A stretch of 64,000 bases of DNA from assembly GCF_048564905.1 (NCBI RefSeq), contig NC_133006.1, forward strand, positions 23,218,001-23,282,000. The letters run 5' to 3'. Below, one piece after another: positions 44,501 through 56,941 of the stretch. Every line of letters starts with the position of its first letter. The first letter of the stretch is position 1. Position numbers and translations under genes: made by a program. Below the pieces are notes generated by a model. The model saw only the letters and a program-made list of their open reading frames with translations. It did no database searches and was not told where the DNA came from. The DNA is from Vicugna pacos. Lineage: Eukaryota; Chordata; Mammalia; Artiodactyla; Camelidae.

Positions 44501-47500
44501 GAAAGTGAAATGGCTGAATCATATATTTTCTAGTTAATTCATTTTTACTCTAATTTGTATTATTTTATTCCTTCTATTTTCATGGATTTAATTTGCTGTT
44601 ATTTTCATCAGTTCCTAAGGTGGAAGCTTAGATTTTTTTAACCTTTTCATGCAATTTTTAACGGTTATTTTCCATTTACAGTTATCACAAAATATTGGCT
44701 ATATGCCCAATGTTGTACAATAAATTCTTGAGCTTGTCTTACACCCAACAATTTGTACCTTCAACTCTTCAGTCATTGTATTGTCCCTCTCCCCTCCTCA
44801 TTGGTAATGATAAGTTTGTTCTCTTTATCTGTCAATCTTCTCATTTTTTATTATATTCTCTAGTTTGTTGTATTTTTTAGATTCCACATATAAATGAGAT
44901 TATATGATATGTCTTTTGCTGTCTAACTTATTTCATATAATATGATGCCCTCCAGTCTGTCCATGTTGCTGCAAATGGCAACAATTCATTCTTTCTTTTG
45001 GCTGAGTTACACACACACACACATACACACACCATTTCTTTATGTATTTATCTGTCGTTGAACACTTAGGCTGTTTCCATGTCCTGGCAATTACAAATAA
45101 TACTGCTATGAACATTGGGGTGCATGTATCTTTTTGAATTAGTGTTTTGGGTTTGGTTTCTCTAGACATATTTGAGACAAGGAGTGGAACTGCTGAGTCA
45201 TATGGTAGTACTATTTTTTGGTCTCAAAGTACTTTTTTATTTCCTTTTTGATTTCTTCATGGACCCATTTGTTTTTTAATATCATATTATTTAGTCAACA
45301 TTTGTTTGTATTTTTTCATTTTCTTCTTGAAGTTGATTTCTAGTTTTACACCAATGTGGTTGGAAAAGATGTTTGATATGATTTTATACCTCTTAAATTG
45401 ACACTTGTTTTGTGGCCTAATATGTGATCTATCCTAGAGAATGTTTCTCGAGCACTTGAAAAGAATTCCACTCTTATGGATGGTACGTTCTGAATAAAAC
45501 TGTTAAGTCAATCTGTGTGTCTAATGTCATTTAAGCTCAATATTTCCTCATTGATTTTCTGGCTGGATAATTTACCCATTGACATAAGTGGGGGTATTAA
45601 AGGCCCTTACTATTATTATATTTGTGTCTATTTCTCCTTTTAGGTCTGTTCATATTTATTTTATATATTAGGTGCTCCTATATTGGGCACATAAATGTTT
45701 ACAAATGTTATATCCTCTTGTTGGATTACTTTTTTATCATTATGTAATCTCCTTTGTCTTTTGTTACAGTCTTTTTTTTTAAAGTTGACTGGTTTTTTTT
45801 TTTTTCTGATATGTCTATTATAATCCCAGCTATCTTTTTTCCCCATTTGTATGGAATATCTTTTTCTGTCCCTTCACTGTTAATCTATTTGTATCATTAG
45901 ATCTGAGATAATTCTGTAGGCAGCATATAGATGGGGTCTGTTTTATTATCCATTTAGCTACACAGTATCCTTTAATTGGAACATTTAGTCTACTTACTTT
46001 TAACATAATTATTGATAGATATATACTTATTACAATTTTGTTCAATATTTTCTGGTTGTTTTTGTAGTTCTTCTCTGTTCTTGACTTTTGTTTTCTTTTC
46101 TTATGGTTCAATAGACTCTTTTAGTGGTTTTTTATTTCTTTATTTTTTGTATTCATTATAAACTTTTGGCTTGTGGCTGCCATGAGGTGTATATAGCCAT
46201 TTGTTTTAAGCTGATAATTGCTTAAGTCTAAAGGCATTCTAAAGTACATGTTTACTCCCACATACAAATTTTATGTTTTTATGTCATATTTTGCTTCTTT
46301 TTCATTTTGTGTATTACTTAACTACTTATTATAGTTACTATTTATTGTACTGTATTGTCTTTTAACTTTCATACTACCTTGTTAAGTGCCTGATTCTCCG
46401 CCTTTACTTATATGCCTTTACCAATGAAATTTTAGCTTTCATAAATTTTCTTATTTCTGGTTGTGGCATTTTCTTTTCTGCTTAAAGAAGACCTGTTAAC
46501 ATTTCTTGTAAGGCTAGTTTAGTCATAATACACTTCTTCTGCTTTTGCTTGTCTGGGCAACCATCTCTCCTTCAATTCTGAATGATAACATTGACACAAG
46601 GAGTATTCTATAGTTACTTTTTTTCTTTTAGCACTAAATAAATCTTGCCACTCCCTTCTGGCCTGTAAAGTTTCTGATGAAAAATCAACTGATAGTCTTA
46701 TAAGGTTTCCCTTGTATGTGATCACTTGTTTTTCTCTTGCTGCCTTTAATATTCTCCATCTTTAACTTTTGCCATTTTAATTATTATGTGATTTGCTGTA
46801 AATCTCGTTGAGATCACCTTGCTTGTGACTCTCTGTGCTTCCTGGACCTGGATATCTGTTTGCTTCCCCAAGGTAGAGAAGTTTTCAGCCATTATATTCT
46901 CAGATAAGTTTTCTGTTACTTTCCTTCTTTCTTCTCCTTCTCAGCATATTTTAAGTTCCTACTTCCTTTTGCTGTTCTGATTGGGCCCCACAAAAGGTCT
47001 CTGCAAGGTCCCTTCCCTAGTTCAGTCCTCTATGGCTAAATGAAATTAGCCAACCATTCATTGACCATTTTTCTGTGGTTGCACTTAAATTTTTAAGGAC
47101 ACAAATCCCTGGAACTCCAACCATATCATATAACTAGAGTGAAAATTCCTAAGCAAAAAAGTATAAATTCTGTTGGATGTGTTCCACCTCACAACTTGTG
47201 TAATATCACAAAACTACCTGATGTTCAAAAACATGTTTCTGTTCTTTGAACCAAGGGACAATTCTTAAACTCCAGACGGGAGTAGAATAATGTAAATGGG
47301 CTCTTCTAGGGTGAAAGAGGAGTAAGAATGGAATGAATATTGAATCCTACTGTACATGTCTATCTCTCGTTTTATTTTTCAGAAAATTTTTCAAGGAAAG
47401 ATACAATTATAATGGTGCTTGGAATCATCAGTGGAACACTTATAATAATTTTAGTAATTTTAATTGTCTACTGTTGCACAAAAACTGGCCAAAACAGGGG

Positions 47501-49249
47501 TAAGATATAAAAAATGCAATGCAATAAATTATAACAAAGCCAATATAATGAGTGGGACACGTGAAAATAAGGAAAGAGTAACATCAATTTTGTCTTGAGA
47601 TGTTCACTGTTTAGAAAAAACAAGATACCTGGGGAAGAGAAAAAATGTTCCCCTACCCTTCTTTGTTCTTTTGGCTGGTCTAATAATTACATTGACACAA
47701 AACAAATTAACAGGTGAAAAAACAACAATTTTACTATACAGAAGTTTGATGAATATGAGACCCAAGAAGCAGTCAAAGCAGGATGTTTATATACTTTTTA
47801 GGGAAAGAAAAATCTAAGTCTATGAGGCTCCATATCGGTCCCAGCAAACTTCACAGATGTTGACTGGAGTACGCAGGGAAAAGAACATTTCTCTTTGGTA
47901 GCTTGCTCCAAGAGGTGCAGGTCCCAACTCAATTCCTTTTTTCCCCTTTTATTCAGCGAGCTTACATAGTGATCTTTCTTACAAATTTGATTGCATGAGG
48001 TCTACTCCCAGTATTCAGGGGGTATTCTCTGAGAATTTTCCCACATGTAGATGTATTTTTTAAATATTTATGGGAGGAAGTGAGCTCCATTTGCTTTTAT
48101 TACTTCATCTTCATCAACACAGAATTATATATCGTAAAGAGAGTTCAAATATATCTCACTTTCTAAACACAGGGCCCCCAATTTTATCCTTTTGATTTAC
48201 ATATTTGTCTATTACTGATGTCTAGTGTGAACGTGACATATGCTAGTCCACTTCTCTTGACCATACTCCCAAGTGATCCAATGTATACAAATATTTTTGC
48301 CTGATCATGTCTGGTCAGTTTCAGTACCAACCATAGTTATTACTCTTCTTTCATTTTCACTTCTACCCATTTGATCACTAATTCACCAACATACTCTTCC
48401 TTTGGGTTCTTTATACGTACTTGTTTCACTCAGGTGAACTTCATGGATGATATATCACTACAGACTGAGTCAATGTTCTAAAATATTCTACACCTCTTTT
48501 TAATACCATAACACAAGAATTGCTTAAAACTTTATATCCCTACATATCGCACGCTGTTCTTTATATTGTACTGATGTTTTCAATGGACTGGATTTCAGAG
48601 ATCTACCTATTTAACGACCAAATGGGTGGCACATGAAAATGTTGAAACAATAACAATTAAGAGATGTGGAGTTTGGGTTGTAGCTTCTTTATAATGCTCA
48701 GAAAACCTATTTCATGTATGTGTGTTTAGATATTTTCTCTCAGATACAAGGAAGCACAATAAAAGTGTGGTGGGACACAGAATCTCTCTCAGAGAAACCA
48801 CTGCTTTCTCTCTCCTGGATTCAGCACCCATGTGATTTGGTTGAGATAAGATTCATTCATGCATAAATTAAAACAGAAACTCAAATACAAGGTTGCAGAT
48901 TAATCAGTGGAAATAACGTTGTGAAAAGAGGTACCAGGAAACCGGACCTTGTATTACCTTTAGGAACAGTCTTTCAGTATTGCCTCATACAGTGTCTGTG
49001 GCAAGTTCGTATAAGCTACTCACCACAATGATGAGAAATGACTAATATATTTAAAAGCATCCAACGACCATACTAAAGGTAACAAATGGAACAACAGGAA
49101 CCTAAATATTATCAAAGGGATCAAGAGTAAGTTTACAAATTGAACATCAGAACTAATATACCTAAAGTTTTTCAATAAATTAAATTAACTCCATTTCTCC
49201 CCTTTTCGTGCACTATAGCATATCTCTGGCCAATACTGACCTATGAGCC

Positions 49250-49295
<46 letters not shown>

Positions 49296-52200
49296 CGTTT
49301 GAAACTGGATATGGCTAATTTTAAATATAAACTTTTCAGTAAATTTGAATTCTTTCTGTAGTTATTTCCCATGAAATTTACATTTATCTTTCCATTTATT
49401 TTTCAGAAGAACATCAGAGAAGGCTTGGTAAACTTTCTGATATCCCTTTACTCTTGACTCCCTTTAAAATGACTGCTTTCTTGATGTCTTTAACATTTCC
49501 TGACCTTTTTTTATCTATATGCCTTGCTTTGGAATACCTTTCTTCTGCATGTCTACTAGTTCCACCCAAATTTTTTGGTGTTGGACTTCTCTCATTTCAG
49601 TTCTGTCCATTTCTGTCTCCCTCCCTTCTCCACTTTTCCATTCCTTCTCTTTGCATTTCATGCCATGCCTTCCCTATAAAGACTGGATTCTTCTGCTCCA
49701 CACAGGTTTGCCATGATTTTCTTAGGAAGATGGTGAGATGAAAGGCATTAAGCTGATAGGGAGATGGTTTCTATCCTATATATATTTGTAGGAAACTTCC
49801 AAACGTAGTACCTTTGTCGGGCATTCCAAGTTTGAGGGGCCACCACATCATGCACTTGATATGTCTTCAAAACCTTAAGTGATGAGAGAAGACATCAAAA
49901 GTGCTAAGTTTCCCTGTTCACTGCCCGTTCCAAGCTTGTGTAGTATATGATATCATTCTTCAGTTAAGTGTAAACTTAGGCTCTTCCCCTGTCTTTGAAC
50001 ATATGAACAATATTCCCGGATATCTACATGTATTAATTAACTTTTCCTGCCTTTTTAAAACAAACTCCAACCCTACTCATTATTCTTTATTCTTTTGCAT
50101 TCGTTGACACAATTATCAAATCAGCAAACTGCAAATCCCATTAAATATTTTAGAAGAGTTATATATCTAAAAGAAAGTTCAAATATCTCTCTCAATACTG
50201 AAAATATTGAGTGAAGGACACAAGCACTATTCTCTTGCAAGAGACATTATTCAAACTTTAATATTCTCCCTTTCTCATGACTATTTCTATTATATTCTTG
50301 TTTTCCTGGGACTGGAATTTAAGAGTATATCTCTTTAATGTATGCCGTACGTCTCATACGACTACTGCTACAGATCCAGTTTTGCACACATGGGCGTATG
50401 CTTCCTCATCACTTTTTAAGTGACTGTCTCATCCCTGTGTGTATGTCTGCATTTCATTGTGAAGAAGGATGGCCCAATGAAAGAGGAATGACTGATTTGT
50501 ACATCCCAAAAGAATTCCTGCCCTATCTCCTCTTATGGTTTCATTTCTTAATTTAGTGCCCTTTACATGAAGTGATGGAGGGATGTAAAACAACATTGCC
50601 TCTGATTGATCAGATGTCTTTTGGAACCTTATGGTTCCAGTTTTCACAAGTTGCACCACAGAGTAAACTATGAAAGGGATCCCAATTTTTGTTCTCCTTC
50701 CTTCCTGACATTATGCTTTGATTTGGAATGAATTGTTTACTTCTTCCTTTTACTTTTTAGAGATGAGTGAACAGAGAAAAGGCAAGTACAAATAATGTAT
50801 TCCACTGTGTACCTTGTGACTTTCTCATATATTTCTTGTGCCCTTGCCTTCAACTCTTAATGATCAACTCCCTTGCTGGAAACAGAGACGTGTTTTTACA
50901 CGACTTTATGTCACGTATCTTATCCTTCCAACTTAGGTTATCCATCTTCATTTGCTATTCAATATCTGCCATTGTTACCTCTTTCATATTTCTAGTCATT
51001 GCAATCAAGAAGACAGGGTCTTTTGGTGAACAGAATTTTATCCCTAAGATATGTGTCAAATTTGGGTATTTTAAACTTCTGACCTATCACTTTTCTCCAA
51101 GATGGGTTCATTTAATATAGATCCCTCTTCACTGCTACATAACACCTCTTTTCTATTCCTTTCTGATATTTAATTCAGAATGATGAGTTTTTCCTAATAG
51201 GAATGTATATGAGATAATATTTTTCCACCTTTTCAAGTGAGGAATTATATCCTAAAAGGCATCTAAATGTGGGACGGTTATAACTTGAGAGACAGAGATC
51301 AGTGTTCACTGATGTTTTAGTCTAGCAAATGCAAGAGAGATGAGTCAAAAGACCACACAATGGATATAACATCATCTTAGAGGTTTCCTCCAAGAGTGTA
51401 GGGCAAGTAAATGTGTGCATAGTACATAAAAACTTAAATCCCACAAATTGTAAGGGCTGCCAAATGCTGTCTTTCAACAAAATGTCCATTCTGTAAATGA
51501 GCTAGTCTTGAAATAGCATGAGAGATTTATAAGGGACATCAATAAAGCCTAGAGTTCGCTACAGGAAAGAGATTAAGTTCGTGTACAAAGCACAGCTTTC
51601 TAACACTTTGCTCATATGAGTGTAGCATTTGTTTTCCTCCATTAACTCATTTTTGTGAATTGCATTTCCCCCAGATACATGAGCCAGTCGTCAGCATCAA
51701 TTTTATTCCTTTCATTTTCTGTTTGTTTACAAAAGATCTGTTTGCTGAGAAATTCTCTACTGTGAGGAACGGAACGAATTTGGCTGGAGCCATATCTCTC
51801 AATTCCTTGACTTCCTGCAGTAGGTGATAAAACAGGAATGACTGTCCAGGCTTTCAGAGCTTATCTTGAAAACCCTATCAATTGACAACATAATTAATTT
51901 TATCACAGTTTTGTTAAATGCAAAGAATTAGAAACCATCAGACTTGCAAAAACATTGTACCCAGACAGATAGTCATTCACTTTCTCAATGGCTGTGGCAT
52001 CTTCTAAAAAGACCTTTACAGGGCTTACACATATGTTTACCACTAATTATACGTGTTACGTTTCACTTAAAGACATCTTGTTTAATGTGACTTAGAAACA
52101 TCTGCAAAACTAAAAATCAATTTCAATATTCTACGACTAAGATAACGTTTGTCATAAAATTATTTCATTATTTTACTAAGTATGTATTTTGGTCTGTATT

Positions 52201-52739
52201 TTGAATTAGGAATTCCATGCTTGGAAATTTTCTCCTTATTTTTATTTTCTGTGTTGGTTTTCCTTGCCATTTACTTGAGTATTCTTTTTTATTTACTTTT
52301 CAGAACTCCTTCAGGATGAAAATGGTAACTTTTTTCTGAAATTATTTTCTGGATGTATTTGCTAGAAATATTCTTTCTTAGCTTCCTTTTCCTCCTGTGA
52401 TATAACATTGTTACTTCCTTCCAGATGAATACCATAACTACCATATATAGCATGTTACATTAGAAGGTTGGTTAAATGAAGGGGATTAGGCTAAGAAGTA
52501 TGTAGTTTCATCTGTTTAATAGAAAGCTTTCTTTAACTTGGGTTCTTCAACCTATCCTCTCAGATTGACTGCCCATTGTTTTGCACATGATTTTATCCCA
52601 GGGTTTAAAGGAAGAGTTCAGATTCAAAACCTGGTGAGAGAGATGAGTTCTTCCTTTTTAAATTTTTTAATTGAAGTATAGTTAATTTACGATGTTGTGT
52701 TAGTTTCAGGTGTAGAGCAAAGTGATTCAGATATGTATA

Positions 52740-52780
<41 letters not shown>

Positions 52781-55700
52781 TCAATACCTTGTAATAGCCT
52801 ATAATGGAAAGCATATCTCCTCCAGAATCTTTTCCATTATTTGTTATTACAGGATATTGAATATAGTTCCCTGTGCTATACAGTAGGTTCTTGTTGTTTA
52901 TTTTATACAATGTAGTATGTATATGTTAATCCAAAACTCCTAATTTATCTTTCTCTGGCCCCCCATCCCCCACTGCTATCCCCTTTGGTAACCGTAAGTT
53001 TCTTTTCTATGAATGTGAGTCTCTTACTGTTTTGTAAAAAAGTTAATTTGTATCATTTTTTACAATCCACACATAAGTCATATCATACGTTTGTCTTTCT
53101 CTGCCTGACTTACTTCACTTGGTATGAGAATATCTAGGTCCATCCATGTTGCTGCAAATGGCATTATTTCATTCTTTTTTATGGCTGAGTAATAGTCTTT
53201 GTATGTATGTATGTGTGTGTATCTTCTTTATCCATTCATCTGCCGTGGACATTTACCTAGTGCTTGCATATTGTACCTAGTGCTTCTATGAACATGGGGG
53301 TGCATGTGTCTTTTTGAATTAGAGTTTTTTCTGGGTACATGCCCAAGAGTGGAATTGCTGGATCATACGGTAACTCTTGATTTTAGTTTTCTCAGGAACC
53401 TCCATACTGCCCTCCACAGTGACTGTACTAATTTACATTCCTACCAACACTGTAGGAAGGTACTTTTTTCTACACCCTCTCCGGCATTTATTATTCGTAG
53501 ACTTTTTGATAATGGCCATTTTGACTCGTGTGAGGTGATACCTTATTGTAGTTTTGATTTGCATTTCTCTGATAGTGATATTGAGTACATTTTCATGTGT
53601 CTCTTGGCCACCTGTATGTCTTCTTTGGAGAAATGTCTATTTGGATCATCTGCCCATTTTTGGATTGGGTTTATACATATGTTTATACATAGTATGTGTG
53701 TGTATATATATATATATACATATATATATATAAGTTTATACATAGAGAGAGATATATATTTAGCTGTATGAGCTGTTTGTATATTTTGGAAATTAATCCC
53801 TTGTCAGTCGCATCATTTACAAATATATTCTCCCAGTTCGTAGACTGCTTTTCAGTTTGCTCATCGTTTCTTTTGCTGTGCAAAACTTTTTAAGTTTGAT
53901 TAGGTCCCGTTCATTTATTTGCGTTTTTATTTCTATTTCTCTAGGAGAGACATCCAAAAAAATATTGCTGGGATTCTTGTCAGAGTGTTCTGCCTATGTT
54001 TTCCTCTAGATGTTTTATAGTATCTGGTCTTACATTTAGGTCTTTAATCCATTTTTGAGATTATTTTTTAATATGGTGTTAGAGAATGTTCTGATTTCAT
54101 TCTTTCACATGTAGCTGTCTAGTTTTCCAGCACCACTGAAGAGGCTCTTTTCTCCTTTGTATATCTTGCCTCCTTTGTCATAGAATAGTTGGCCTTAAAT
54201 GTATGGGTTTACTTCTGGGCTCTCTGTTCTGTTCCATTCATCTGTATGTCTGCTTTGGTGCTGGTACCATACTGTTTCAATTACTGTAGCTTTTTGTAGT
54301 TTAGTCTGAAGTCAGGCAGCGTGATTACACCAGCTCCATTTCTCTTTCTCAGGATTGTTCTGCCTTTTGGGATCTTTTGTGTTCCCATGCAAATTTTAAC
54401 ATTTTTCATTGTAATTCTGTGAAGATCACCGTTGGTAATTTGACAGGGATTGCATTAAGTCTGTAGATTGCCTTGGGTGGTATGGTCATTTTAACAAAAC
54501 TGATTCTTCCAGTCCAAGAACACAGTATATCTTTTTATGTGTTTGTGTCTTCTTCAGTTACTTTCATCAGCATCTTACAGTTTTTGGAGTACAGGTCTTT
54601 TACCTCCTTAGGTAGATTTATTCCTAAGTATTTTATTCTTTATGATTTGATGGTATCAGATTGTTTCTTTCATTCCTCTATCTGATAATTCATTATTAGT
54701 ATATAGAAATGCAAGAGATTTCTCTGTATTAATTTTCCATCCTGCAACACTACTGACTTCATTGATGAGCTATACTCATGTATGCCCTTTATTATGCTGA
54801 GGTATTATGTTCAGGCCTTTATTATGTTTATTATGTTATCTATGCTCACTTTCTGAAGACTTTTTTTTTATCATAAATGGATGCTGAATTTTAGGGAAAG
54901 CTTTTTCTGCATCTATTGAGCTAATCATATGGCTTTTATTTATTAACAGCTTAATGTGGTACAACACACTGACTGATCTGGGAGTGTTGAAAATTCCTTG
55001 CATCCCTGGGGTAAATCCCACTTTATCATAGCGTTTGCTCCTTTTAATGTATTGTTGGATTTGGTTTGCTAGCGTTTTATTGAGGATTATTGCATCTGTG
55101 TTCATCAGTGATGTTGGCCTGTAATTTCCTTTTGTGTGTGTGGTATCTTTGTCTGGTTTTGGTATCAGGGTGATGCTAGCCTCACAGAATGAGTTTTGAA
55201 GTATTCTGTCCTCTGCGATTTTTCTGAGTAGTTTCAGAAGGATAGGTGTTAACTCTTATCTAACTGGGAGAATTCCCCTGTGATGCCAACTGATCCAGGA
55301 TTTCTCTGTGTTCCAAGTTACTAAATCACTGATTCAATTTCAGTACCGGTAACTGGTCTGTTCATATTTTCTATTTCTTCCTGGTTGACTCTTCGAAAAT
55401 TGTACTTTTCTAAGAAATTGTCCGTTTCTTCTACATCGTCCTTTCTTTGGCATACAGTTGCTTATAGTAGCCTCATACGAGCCTCTGTATTTCTGTAGTG
55501 TCAGTTCTAACTTCTTTTTCATTTCTGACATCATTAACTTGGGCCCTCTCTCTTTTTTTCTTGATGGGTCTGACTAAAGGTTTGGCAATTTTGTTTATCT
55601 TTTCAAGGAACCAGCTTTTAGTTCCATTGATCTTTTCTTTTTTTTTTTTTTTTTTTTTTTTTAGTGTCTATTTCACTTATTTCTGCTCTAATATTTATGA

Positions 55701-56893
55701 TTTTCTTCTCCTAACTCTGGGTTTTGTTTTTTCTTCTTTCTCTGGTTGCTTTAGGTGTAAGGTTAGGTTGTTTATCCAAGATTTTTCTTGTTCCCTGAGG
55801 CAAGCTTGTATTGCTATAAACTTCCCTCTTAGAACTGCTTTTGCTGTGCTTCATAGGTTTTGGATCATTGTGTTTTCACTTTCATTTGCCTCTAGGTAAT
55901 TTTTAAATTTCCTGTTTGATTTCTTTAGTGATCCACTGGTTGTTCAATAGCATATTGTTTACCTTCCACGTGTTTGCATTTTTACAGTTTTTTTTCCTTG
56001 TAGTTGATTTCTAGCCTCATAGCATTGTGGTCAGAAATGATGCTTGATACGACTTCAGTTTTCTTAAACTTACTGAGGCTAGCTTTCTGGCCCAGCATGG
56101 GATCTATCCTGGAGAATGTTCCATGTATCTTGAAAAGAACGATAATTCTGCTGCTTTCAGATGGAATGCTCTCTAGACGTCAATTAAGTCCATCTGCTGT
56201 AATATGTCATTAAGGCCAGTGTTTCCTCATTGATTTTCTATCTGTATGATCTGTCCACTGATGTAAGTGGGGTGTTAAAGAGCCTACTATTCTTGTTTTA
56301 CTGTCAAGTTCTCCTTCTATGTCTGTTAACCTTTGCCTTATAATTTAGGTCTCCCTATGTTGTGTGCATATATATTTATAGTTGTTATATTTTCTTCTTG
56401 GATTGATCCCTTGATCATTAAGTAGTGTCCCTCTTTGTCTCTTGTAACACTCTTCATTTTAAAGTCTATTTTGTCTGATATAAGTATCCAGCTTTCTTAG
56501 GATTTCCATTTGCATGGAATACCTTTTTCCATCCCCTTTCTTTAAGTCTACATTTGTCTCTAGATCTGATGTGAGTCTCTTATAGGCAGCATATATACTG
56601 GTCCTGTTTTTGTATCCATTCAGCCTCTTTATGTCTTTTGATTGGAGCATTTAGCCCATTTATGTTTAAGGTTAACTATCAGTGTGTATATTCCCACTGC
56701 CATTTTGTTAATTTTTCTGAATTTGTTTTTGTAGGTCTTGTTTTCCCCTTCTCCTTTTGTTTTCTTCTCTTGTGATTTGATGACTATCTTTAATATGACA
56801 TTTGGATTCTTCTTTCCTTTTTGTGTGTATATCTATTATAGATTTTGTTTCTGTGGTTACCATGAGGTGTTTGTATAGCAGTCTATATATACA

Positions 56894-56941
<48 letters not shown>

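Noticed and set aside
49454-51120. Plus-strand frames of 65-117 codons repeated exactly at 59810-61476
   Set aside because: They recur because the DNA is duplicated, not because of coding constraint. They run through splice sites and intron text of the heptad units.
53304-53771. 155-codon plus-strand frame
   Set aside because: It lies antisense to L1 ORF2 and ends in TA-rich simple sequence. It is not a host gene.
55498-55899. 133-codon plus-strand frame with hydrophobic runs
   Set aside because: Antisense of L1 ORF2. The hydrophobic look comes from T-rich antisense sequence.
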